Source: Mauremys mutica
Taxonomy: Eukaryota > Chordata > Testudines > Geoemydidae
Direction: 5' to 3'
NCBI RefSeq assembly: GCF_020497125.1
Contig: NC_059081.1
Coordinates: 59,416,768 to 59,480,767, forward strand
DNA length: 64,000 nt
Shown: positions 55,311-64,000 of the stretch, piece by piece
How the letters are laid out: each line of letters starts with the position of its first letter
Position numbering within the stretch: the stretch's first letter is position 1
Translations under genes and position numbers: made by a program
Notes under the pieces: generated by a model
The model's database searches: none
What the model was told of the DNA's origin: nothing
Seen by the model: only the letters and a program-made list of their open reading frames with translations

Positions 55311-55704
55311 AAAAAAATCTTTCAGTGGGAAAGTTACCTGGGTGCATATACAAGTTTGCCATGTTGAATTAAACAGCCTTGTGTAAGAAATGTAATGTAA
55401 TGTGCATCTCAGACTGTTGATCTGTGACATTCCATGAGACAGCAAATGCAGAGCCGAATGCCAGCTTGTTTTGGGATTCCACTTCACAGCCCTTTCACAT
55501 GTATGTTACATATTTACAGACACAGTTGTCAGTTAAAGTGCACGTGTGGCATCAGGGTAAAAAAACCCAGGACCTTTTGCTCCTAAATAAGACCACTAAA
55601 ACTTGAGCCATATTTTTAAAAGAACAGACCTGTGAAATCCTTTGCATTTACAGAACACCTTCTATCCAAAAAAACTCAAAGCATTTTACCACATCAATGA
55701 ATTC

Positions 55705-55855
55705 CTCTAAACACCATCACAGTGACGTAAGGATGTATTATTACTCCCTTTTAATAAAAAGATGGGGAAACCGAGGCACATAAAATGTTAAGTAACTTGC
55801 CCTCATTCATACAGGTCTGTGCAGAGAGTCGCAGTCCTAGCTTCAGCCACAGAAT
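55705..55855 (-). repeat. MIR-like SINE, minus orientation
   Basis: AAAAGATGGGGAAACCGAGG, CACATAAAATGTTAAGTAAC and TTGCCCTCATTCATACAGG are the inverse of the MIR core order. Confidence 0.6.
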
Positions 55856-55869
55856 ATGCCCTTTTCCAT

Positions 55870-56075
55870 CAGAGATCTAGATTATATGCCAATCTTTGCC
55901 ATAGACTTGCTGTGTGAGCTTGGGAAAACCACTGATCTTCTCTATGCCTTGGTTTCTTCCTCTGTGAAACAGGGATACTATCTATTGCACAGAGACGCTG
56001 TGAAACTTAATTTAGTCAGGTCTGGAAAGCTCTTTGCATTCTTCCAATGGAAAATATGATGTCAGTGCGAAGTAC
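55870..56075 (+). repeat. MIR-like SINE, plus orientation
   Basis: CTTGCTGTGTGAGCTTGGG, CTATGCCTTGGTTTCTTCC, TCTGTGAAACAGGGATACTA and CAGAGACGCTGTGAAACTTA follow MIR order. It lies head-to-head with the preceding minus-strand copy. Confidence 0.6.
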
Positions 56076-57829
56076 AATATTGTTCTGAGGTACCCATTCA
56101 CTATAGCCAGGGCACGAAAATGGCACATTAAGACCTACTTCCCCATAATAGCTTCATAAGATGTCAGTGGACTCCAGTGAAGATGCTCAGGAGGTTCACT
56201 GACATCTACACATATACAAAAGAAGGGCTCTTTGCGGCTGATTGTGTTCACAAACAGAGCCTTATTCTAAGACACTTTCCTATTAAAAAAATGATTTATA
56301 CTCTGGAAAACACTGCTGGAGAGATTACACTTGACAGAACAAGTCAAAAGGAAGGGATTGACTAGATTGTTAATCTCTTTTCCCTGCAAGGTGACTGCCC
56401 ATTTTGGAAAGAGGTAGCGAAAATCTGTGGGTACAAAGTCATTGAATCCATCTTTTCGCTAGATTAACTGCTGGCTCCCCAGTATCTTTTGTTCAGGTGC
56501 TATCACCTGGTTTTGGCTGCGCAAAATAGTCCCCCAGAAAATTCACTGGAGGACTGGTAGAAAGACTGACTCATTTCCCCAACCCCCCAGCTTATTGCCC
56601 TGAGGCAGTTCTCAGCATGCTACTCCTCTGGGACCAGTCATTTACCTTTTCCTACATTTCCTGTGGCAGAAGGCAGGTTGAGACAGGCTCACTCCCCTTC
56701 CCCAAACTGCAGTAATTCCTTAATCTCATGTCCTCCTATTGGTGGGCTGCAAATTACCATTCATCAGGCACAAATCTTCAGGGTATCTTGAGGGAATCTG
56801 ACAACTGGACCCAGATTTACCAAATACACAGATGCCTGCTTATTCTGTTTCCAGTGAAAGCGACCAACCCCTTGCCCACCTCCCCGGTGGCCATTCCAGT
56901 CCCCACTTGTCCCCTCACCTTTAATCTGAAATCTGGACCTTACATTTGGTTGATATCAGGTTTAAACTAAACCGCTCAGGTTACACAGGATTAGTTTATG
57001 GACAAAGTTCTAGTTATTAATGTGCTGAGTCACCCTAGTAGCATATCATCATCTGCTTATCGTACGAGCTAGAGGCCTGCAGTTAATCAAATATGTTCAG
57101 TTAAGCTTTTATACAATACTTACTTTACCAGGCATGAGTGGGAGCAACAAGACGACAGGCAAATTACAGGGGTTTTACTACTGAGGCAGCAATTTAGAGG
57201 AATTGTTTTTACATTCCTTTGGTTAGCCACATGTTTCAATATTTTGGCTAAATATAGAACATCCAAACCTTTTACAATGCAAAACAAATGACTAAAAATG
57301 GGGACTAGGGAGAAAAACCAAGAACCAACAACCAGCCACAAACAGTGCAGCCGGAAACAATACTATATGGAACTTATTCAAGTATATCATTTGCAGTTTC
57401 TCAGAAGTTCTCAGTTATAAAATGAATCATGCCTTGGCTATAGTGTAATTTTGACTCGAATTTGTTGACAAGGGATAGTTGATTTGCACAGCAATACAGT
57501 AAACTGTATTTGTCTGTACCAGCATCTACAAAAATACACATCAGTAAGCAATGAAACCAGCAGTCGCAATAGACGAGAGACTTCCCATAGGAGGGTCCGA
57601 TTCGGTCTGGTCAGGCACCAAGTGGAGAACAGTCAGCAGCTCACAGGACTGGGCTTGTGGGAAAGGGAATAAAGGAGGCATTTTATTGTTCTGCCATATA
57701 GTTATTTCAAATTTTCTCAGATGGCTTAAGTAAAAGTGCTGCAGGTTGGTTCATCTGCAGGGATTGAATCTAGGCTCTTGGGAGTTTAAAGCATGACCCT
57801 CTCCTGCTTGGGTTAAAGGACTAGGACTA
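56076..57829. other. No gene seen
   Basis: No recognised repeat or exon. The 80-codon frame at 56728-56970 has no domain. Confidence 0.35.
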
Positions 57830-57906
57830 GATTTTCAAAGGCACAAATGGTATTGATGTTCACTGGGAGTTAGGTACCTAACTGCCATTCATGTTTCTGA
57901 AAATCT
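57830..57906. repeat. Foldback repeat
   Basis: GATTTTCAAAGGCACAAATG pairs imperfectly with CATTCATGTTTCTGAAAATC across a centre with TTAGGTACCTAA. Same family as 48275 and 50707. Confidence 0.55.
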
Positions 57907-58625
57907 ACCCCAATGCCCATTAGCTCCAAGGCGTAGCACACTGATAAATCTCTATGTGATCTAGCCACTAGAGGGGAACAGAGAGCCACAATGAGTTAGC
58001 ATGGGCAACGTATGTTAAGATTTCATTCTTGACAGAGCAGTCTAGAAAGGATTATTGGACCAGTAGTAGCACTTGCCTACGCAACAGATTCAGACCCTTA
58101 GCATAGCAGATAATAGCTTTCGTTAAAGATCTGGTTATTTGTTACTGTGGATTTAGGAAGTTATCAATAATGGGGGTTAATATTAAAGTTAAAGAAAGTG
58201 ACTAGACTAGAGCTCATTGAAAAAATTTTCATGTTTTTTACTGGAAGAATTTCAAAAGTTTTCAACCACGTCTAAATGTGACCCTGGGATTTGATATTGT
58301 AGGATCATGATGTTAGTTCATGTTTACTTCTTTCACTTTTCCTTTAGGGGATGCAAAGTTTTGAAAACAAAATTTCAAGGTCTGTTCTAACCTTTAAGAG
58401 GGTCTTAATCCAACACTAATTATTGAAATTCTGCCTCATTTCATGTACCAAGTCCCCTTACAGCACCTTGTTGTTAATTCTCTCTGTAGAAACAAACCTT
58501 ATTCAGATTTAACACAGTGGGAGCTTAGCGCAAGTAAGGGGAGCAGTATTTAGTCATTTATGATCTTTTAAATGCAGACGTTAAATATCCCAAAAGGTAC
58601 CAGTTTAGAAAAAATCCTGAAAGTG
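57907..58625. other. No gene seen
   Basis: AT-rich; 58205-58270 has text resembling the AT-rich family at 48595 but without ends. Confidence 0.3.
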
Positions 58626-58726
58626 GGATTTTCAAAGCTATCTAGGTCCAGAGCCGGATGCCCATTTCCAATTTATTTCTAATGGGGTTTAGACACCCAG
58701 TTCCCATTAGGCAGCTTTGAAAAACC
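58626..58726. repeat. Foldback repeat
   Basis: GGATTTTCAAAGCTATCTAG pairs with GGCAGCTTTGAAAAACC. The centre contains CCCATTTCC and TTCCCATTAGG segments. Fifth member of the family in the window. Confidence 0.5.
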
Positions 58727-59201
58727 TTTCCTAAATCTACAGGACCTGCAGCTCTCCCAAGACCTCCACTGATCTTGTGTAATCCATAGAGACTCTATAG
58801 CTTTGCATTGCTCCTTGTTTCCACCACTCATATCTTTGGCAACATGGGTCCTGCAAGAGCCATTTCTCATGAGCTCCCACACTGATCTTGGAGGCAGGTT
58901 TCATACAGAGAAATTGGAAAAAAAGTAAGATCATGTTATAGGCTTAGCATTGTTTTACTTTTGTATTTCCACCACTGTGATCTATTAGTTTGGACATCTG
59001 ACTAGACTGGGGAAAAAAGCCCACTGGAATACATCCTCCAGGGAACCATCTCACAACCAGCTCTAATGTCTATGATTCTCATACTTGTAAGGGTTTTGGA
59101 ATCTCTTCAGTGGTTACTGAAAGAAAACAAATCTCAGTGAAATCAGAGCCCAGAAGTTATCTGAGAATAGGTCCTTTTTAAGCCCTGTCTTGGCCATCCC
59201 A

Positions 59202-59299
59202 ACTTTTTTGGCAAAAGTGGGTGTTTGCCCATTTGTGCTTGCCAACTTGATCAGTTGGTAAGAGAAAATGGGACAAACACCCACTTTTGTCAAAAAAGT
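59202..59299. repeat. 98-bp near-perfect hairpin
   Basis: ACTTTTTTGGCAAAAGTGGG then TGTTTGCCCATTT is answered by the complement of AAATGGGACAAACACCCACT then TTTGTCAAAAAAGT. The centre CCAACTTGATCAGTTGG is itself a palindrome. A GC-rich stretch follows to about 59420. Probably one end of, or a whole, foldback transposon; no TSD seen. Confidence 0.65.
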
Positions 59300-59790
59300 G
59301 GGGTGCAGAAGAATGCACAGGGGGTGGGAGTGGGGAGGTGAGCGGTGATGCCAGCCCTGTGTGGGGGTGTGGGGAGAGGCAGGGCTCAGGCAGGGGGGCA
59401 GGCAGGCAGGGCTTGAGTGAGCAGCGACCCCAGCCCCAGCCTTTGAGAAATATGGTCACTATCTAGTATGTGCATTGCTGCTCACCCAAACCCTGCCTGA
59501 CTCCTGTGTGGGGGAAGGGCCCTCGGGAGAGCAGCTCAAGCCATTCCCATGCGGTGTTCTGTTTTCGCTTTGGGAAATATTGTCACTCTACCTAAGGAAC
59601 AGTTAATTTTTTTTCTTAAATACCCATGATTCTATCACCCCCCTATCTGAGATTGCCATGTCGGAGCTGCAAATTCTGCAAGCTTACATTCAAAGTTTCC
59701 ACCACTTCATTCCCTCAAGGGTAGGGAATGAGGTTTGGCCTTATTCTCACTCACCAGGCAGGGCTATTAATCCCCTAAACCCAAGTATCT

Positions 59791-59813
59791 TGTGTGTGTG
59801 TGTGTGTGTGTGT
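59791..59813 (+). repeat. (TG)n microsatellite
   Basis: Eleven uninterrupted TG units between CTTGTATC-like and ATGGGAGC flanks. Valine/cysteine-repeat frames across it are artefacts. Confidence 0.9.
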
Positions 59814-60077
59814 ATGGGAGCACAGGAATCCAGGTCCATCAGTTTGGCAGCCCTGTGCTTTTACACTGCTCCCAGAGCTGTCCTGGCCCACCCCTGCCTC
59901 CAGGACAGCACACACATATCTGTACCTCAACTTCCCAAGTTGGGGGTGCACAGATCCAACACGTTGGCCCATCCTTAATTTGGGTATTTGTATTTAAAAT
60001 GAAATGCTTGATTTTAGTTATTATCAGAACTCATTAAATATCACTAGGCCAGATTCTACCACACTGTACCTTACTCA
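59814..60077. other. No gene seen
   Basis: Short frames only; no recognised feature. Confidence 0.3.
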
Positions 60078-60368
60078 GGGTATGTCTTTACTACCCGCCG
60101 GATCGGTGGGTAGCGATAGATCCAGCGGGGATTGATTTATCATGTCTTGACTAGATGCGATAAATTGACCCTTGAGTGCTCTCCCGTCGACTCCTGTACT
60201 CCACCGCCACGAGAGGCGCAAGCAGAGTCGACGGGGGAATGGCAACAGTCAACTCACGATGGTGAAGACCCCACGATAAGTCAATCTAAGTACGTCGACT
60301 TCAGCTATGTTATTCATGTAGCTGAAGTTGCATAACTTAGATCCACCCCCGTTAGTGTAGACCAGGGC
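60078..60368. mobile_element. Harbinger-like MITE with TCA target duplication
   Basis: The ends GGGTATGTCTTTACTA and the complement of GTGTAGACCAGGGC are imperfect inverted repeats, with TCA on both sides (60075-60077 and 60369-60371). Internal inverted pairs include GTCGACTCC/AGAGTCGAC and AACTTCAGCTAC-type palindromes. CG-rich, 291 bp, non-coding. The flank and size match the style of the 705-1245 unit. Confidence 0.65.
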
Positions 60369-60371
60369 TCA

Positions 60372-62814
60372 GTGTATTACACGGTCTGACTCAGGGTAGC
60401 AAAATCTGGCCCTATGCCATTATTGTTGTTCAAAAGAAAGACAAACCAAACCAAAACCTTGAGCCAAGTTCAGAACTGGTGTAAGTGGGTACAGTACTAC
60501 AGCTGCTCCATTGTTTTTAGTGACGCACTACTGCAAAATAAATAGAGTCCCCAGTCAGGGATCAGGGCCCCCTTGCGCTGTACATATGTGTACTCCCAGC
60601 CCCAGAGACATTACCACTTGTATCTGCTTATACCAAGCCTGACTTAGGGTCATAATTACATCCATATACAATGTGTTTTACACACGGGTTAATTGTTTTT
60701 CCTTGTAATCTCTTGTTCCCCTTTTAGAAGTGTTAGAAAGTCCCTGCTGTTTGGGCTCAGTGCCTTTATGGATTTAACAGATTTTAAAATAGCCAGTGGC
60801 TGATTTTCCATGTACTTTCTGCTTTCAAAGTAACATCACTGAAAATGTTTGCTTTGGACAAGGTTCCTCAGTGCAGGCTGATGAGTACCTTCTCGATCTG
60901 GTTTCCTGCCAGTGTGAACTTTTTTTTATTTCGCTAAAGGAGCTCACTCCCTAGTTGTGAGAGTGCTTCATATGGAATGGGTTTTGTGGATTAAGAGTGT
61001 GCTGCACTGCAATTAGGAGTGGCAAGCGTGAAAGAAATTCTGGCTTCCCTGAAAACACCCAACACTATCATTGGAAAAAGCAGATTTAATACTTTACCGT
61101 ATATGCTGCATTGCCTATTCAGGCAACAATCATTCAATTCAGCAGAAGCCCTCCTGTGTGAGGACTAAATAAGGATCTAAGGATTTGGCCACTCAGGAGA
61201 AGAGAAAGCCACTGATGCCACGGGACTGCTCAGCTTATAAAATGCAGCTCCTGCAAAGCTTAAAATTCTGTGGGTTCTGCAGGAATGATGTAGTTCTCAA
61301 GATAGTATAAAAACAAATAAAAACACCCATTAGAAGTTCAACAACCCTGCAGCCTGTGCTTGATTCATAGGGTTTTTCCTCTCTCTACTCCAAGTTAGAA
61401 AACCAACAAGGTCAAATTTACAATTTCTAACAGGAATCCCTGGTTTAAATTTAGAGCAATAGGAAGTAATACTATGTAAACCTCCAGCATTAGAGCAATT
61501 GACTAGATGACACAATCAGAATGATTTTAAGATAAGGCAGCACCAACACTAGCTTTACAAGTATCCAGTGTTCAAAATAGTACAGTCACTAGATCTATGT
61601 AGTATGTTCTGGAGCAAGGGTCAAATCCTGCTTGCCTTTTGTGAGGCACATTGGATTACTCACCTGGGTGAAGAAAGCTGGATTCAGCCTTTGGAGAGAC
61701 AAAATGGATTTGCTAAATAACGGGGATTAGTTTTTATCATATAATGCAGCATTTAAAAAAGACATTTCTTTCCCCTCTATGTTGTCAAGTTATTGGGTAC
61801 AATAACTAGGCACAACAGCACAGAGATTAACAAGGTTCTTCCACGCCCCATTCACGCTAATTCTATTTGTGAACTTCTCTGCTCTGCTGTATTTCAGTCA
61901 GCGTTTTAGGGGTATCTGATTTTTCCATATGTGGAGGAGATGCTGGGCATGACTGTTCTTAGAAAGCAGAGCAGCTCTCTCACTTTGGGATTTATTAAGC
62001 AGAATGCACCATTTGGCTTTCGATCTAGAGTAAGTTTTGGCTAGGATTTAGGATCAGGGCTGGGAAGCACATTCTGATTTGACAGTGCTGGAGTCTTCTG
62101 AGGTATTCTGAAGTTTCTGCTATTTGGGGCTGTAATGTCACAAAAATATCCATTTTCACTAAATTTGTGATGCACTGGAACCATGTAACTATGGTTACAG
62201 GACCAAAGATATAAGGGTGGGTCTTTGCTCCTATTCACATCTTCAAAATCAGAAAGGATTTGGATTTAAGGTTCTGGTTTTGGCCCATCTCTACTATTTT
62301 GGTAACCACAGAATGAACCCTTTGTGCACAATATTAGCTGACATGTCTTGGGCTCCTTATATCATTTTCTTCATATAGAACACAAATGAAGACATTCACC
62401 TGTGTCTTTTTGTTTATGCTTCCTGTGGTGCTTCAGCAGTCTTCCTATTCAGTGCACAGCTTCTTGCCAGAGCTATAGGCTGTATACAATACTTTTTGCT
62501 TCACTACATACTGCATATCCTGCTCTGGATCTGGCTTTCCTTCTCCATGAGGTTTGAGCAAAGTCTACACAATTTGATAAAAACATTTCACACCCATCTC
62601 ATGCAGTGGAAACAAGTCCTTTCAGCAATATAGAATTTACTTTTCTATTCAAGGCAAGGGAGGAAATTTGAATTTGCGATTTAGGATTTCTGAGACCCTA
62701 TAAAGGCTCCTGCTGGAACATAAAATAAATCGTCTCCCTGCTGCCAACTTATCTGGCAGAAGTTTGATACAAAGAAGAACCAGCCTGCCCAGAGACCTTC
62801 AGGATGCTTTGTTA
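60372..62814. other. No gene seen
   Basis: AT-rich with no recognised repeats. Frames up to 65 codons lack support. Confidence 0.35.
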
Positions 62815-63465
62815 TTGACTTCACCCTGAAGATGTGTCACTGGTTCATTCACTCATTGGGTTCGTTAACTGTTACCATAAATTCTTGCCATACCTGGCAA
62901 CAGTGTTGTACCCACTAAATCAGTTGCTTCAGAATGGGAAGTGCTTGAAATGGGTAAAGCAGTACAAAGAGGCTTTCCAACAGGATGATGCCAACCCACC
63001 CATCATGGGCTGCACGACATGATGCATGGGCTGCCTAGCTCATCCATGATGCCAGTCCAGAGGCAGCAATTCACACATGTGGCATGAGAGGCTCTGCTGT
63101 TGCAGACTTGAGCTACACCGTCCTTGGTCATCTGTAAACAGCAGAGGCAAAAGGTTGAGAAGTTGAGGTCGTCAAAGAAAAGTTACACAACCAAAAACTT
63201 TTCCAGATGATGTAGTGTCAGCTTATGGATTTTACACAGTGAAAGCAAGGAGATGGCAGCATAGCAGGCTTGGTTCTGTGCTTTGGAAACCCAAGGAGAG
63301 CATTATACACTGGAAAATACTACAGTTTATGTGGCAAAGAACAGAGTCAGTTAAGGACACAGTGCTTTGCTGATGAACTAAGCACAGCCCACAGATTGGA
63401 CAAAGTGGTGTTGCAAGACAGAATCCCAGGCAGAATCCTGGTAATCCCCCAGAGCCAAGTGTAGT
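62815..63465 (+). pseudogene. Ty3/gypsy-type pol remnant
   Basis: The plus-strand frame at 62834-63022 reads HSLIGFVNCYHKFLPYLATV then LYPLNQLLQNG and KWVKQYKEAFQ. This is the stretch linking RT to RNase H in Ty3/gypsy polyproteins (FLGxVNYYxxFxPxLAxxxxPL...W...xxxAF). The RNase H part that should follow is scrambled. Another frame near 63390-63460 (LDKVVLQDRIPGRILVIPQ) looks like the pre-integrase region, suggesting a large internal loss. LTRs are not identified. It is a fossil; the exact gypsy lineage is not determined. Confidence 0.6.
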
Positions 63466-64000
63466 GTTCTGGGCACTGCCTTCCTGACGCTCCTGTTTCA
63501 AGACTACTAGATTTTCTCCTCTGCCTCAGAATGCTGTCACGCTCTTCAGCTTGGGAAGACTCAACGATTCCCCCCAGTCTCCCCCTGTCAGATCTCAGGA
63601 TTTCCCCTGTCAGCTGCAGTGCCTGGAGGTACATAGATAATGGCAAAACTGCCCTCAGGTGTGGCCTCACCTAGATTCAAGGCCAGATGTGGGTGACATT
63701 ACCCAAGGACTGCATTAAACTGTTAACTTTTCATCTATAAAAAGACTGTGCCCAGGCACGTTTGAATACAGTATAGACGTCTGTTACTCATGGAATCTGG
63801 CAGTGTCCTTAGTTCCCTAAGTTACAGGGAGAGAGTGTGATGGAGAAGTGACCATTATTTTGGCAAAGAAGATGTTCATTATTGGAGTGCCAAGTTATGG
63901 GGGGGGGGGAAGTGGGAAAGGGGAAAATCTGAACTTGACTATTATTTGACTTGTTCTGCCACTTAGCTCTGAAAAGGGTTGTTCTGAGCCACTGTAAAAT
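63466..64000. other. No gene seen; possible continuation of the gypsy remnant
   Basis: Moderate GC, with open frames on the minus strand (107 codons) but no recognised domain. Poly-G tract at 63900-63909. A downstream LTR cannot be recognised before the window ends. Confidence 0.3.

Noticed and set aside
59775..60037. Frames across the TG repeat
   Set aside because: Driven by the microsatellite (Cys-Val repeats).
63347..63670. 107-codon minus-strand frame
   Set aside because: It overlaps the gypsy remnant on the other strand and shows no domain.
1..64000. CRISPR arrays, operons, ribosome-binding sites, bacterial insertion sequences
   Set aside because: The window is vertebrate nuclear DNA; no regularly spaced direct repeats or prokaryotic gene layout were seen.
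1..64000. rRNA or canonical tRNA genes
   Set aside because: No recognisable rRNA segment or complete cloverleaf was found by reading.

Overview
This is vertebrate nuclear DNA, and the repeats point to a turtle (Testudines, probably cryptodiran). It carries a tRNA-headed SINE with a CR1-like tail, several turtle-type CR1 LINE 3' ends, many Penelope-like element (PLE) tails, 8-bp-TSD hAT elements, 3-bp-TSD Harbinger-like MITEs, old MIR-like SINEs and a DIRS-like retrotransposon. No complete protein-coding gene is visible. Almost all open frames are short chance frames or decayed transposon pieces.

The only strong host-gene signal is a CpG island at about 31.9-32.6 kb. It is TATA-less, with GC boxes and an ETS-type site, and has three splice-donor-like GTGAG motifs, all on the minus strand. 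I read it as the promoter and first exon of a minus-strand gene whose first intron would fill most or all of 1-32 kb. The gene cannot be named. A possible degraded coding piece on the minus strand at 40.5 kb is unassigned.

Layout. 0.7-1.2 kb: a MITE nested in a MITE. 3.1-3.9 kb: Harbinger-like element packed with AGCGCT. 4.8-6.2 kb: hAT element with arms of about 370 bp. 7.8 kb: palindromic PLE dimer. 9.1-11.2 kb: minus-strand DIRS-like pol fragment with a second PLE dimer inside it. 11.8-12.4 kb: MIR and an old PLE. 14.3-15.2 kb: hAT with a G-rich minisatellite. 15.4-16.5 kb: internally deleted CR1 inside an older MIR. 16.7 kb: mariner-type MITE. 17.1-17.9 kb: the largest PLE dimer. 20.3-22.4 kb: 2-kb Harbinger-like element. 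22.4-31.6 kb: repeat-poor sequence leading to the CpG island. 33.7-34.7, 39.4-40.2 and 41.2 kb: minus-strand CR1s. 38.2 kb: second long-arm hAT. 41.9 kb: tortoise-type SINE. 43.7-44.6 kb: solo-LTR-like unit. 44.7-45.7 kb: plus-strand PLE with a GIY-YIG remnant. 46.7-48.8 kb: MITEs. 52.2-53.5 kb: plus-strand CR1 with a hAT inside it. 55-56 kb: MIR cluster. 60.1 kb: MITE. 62.8-63.5 kb: Ty3/gypsy pol remnant.

The most interesting theme is the PLE set. Three insertions are head-to-head inverted dimers, each flanked by its own 9-14 bp target-site duplication. In two of them the inversion point falls inside a hammerhead-ribozyme-like motif. Related motifs occur in the other PLE tails of the window. 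All boundaries and family names come from reading by eye; no alignment or database search was run.
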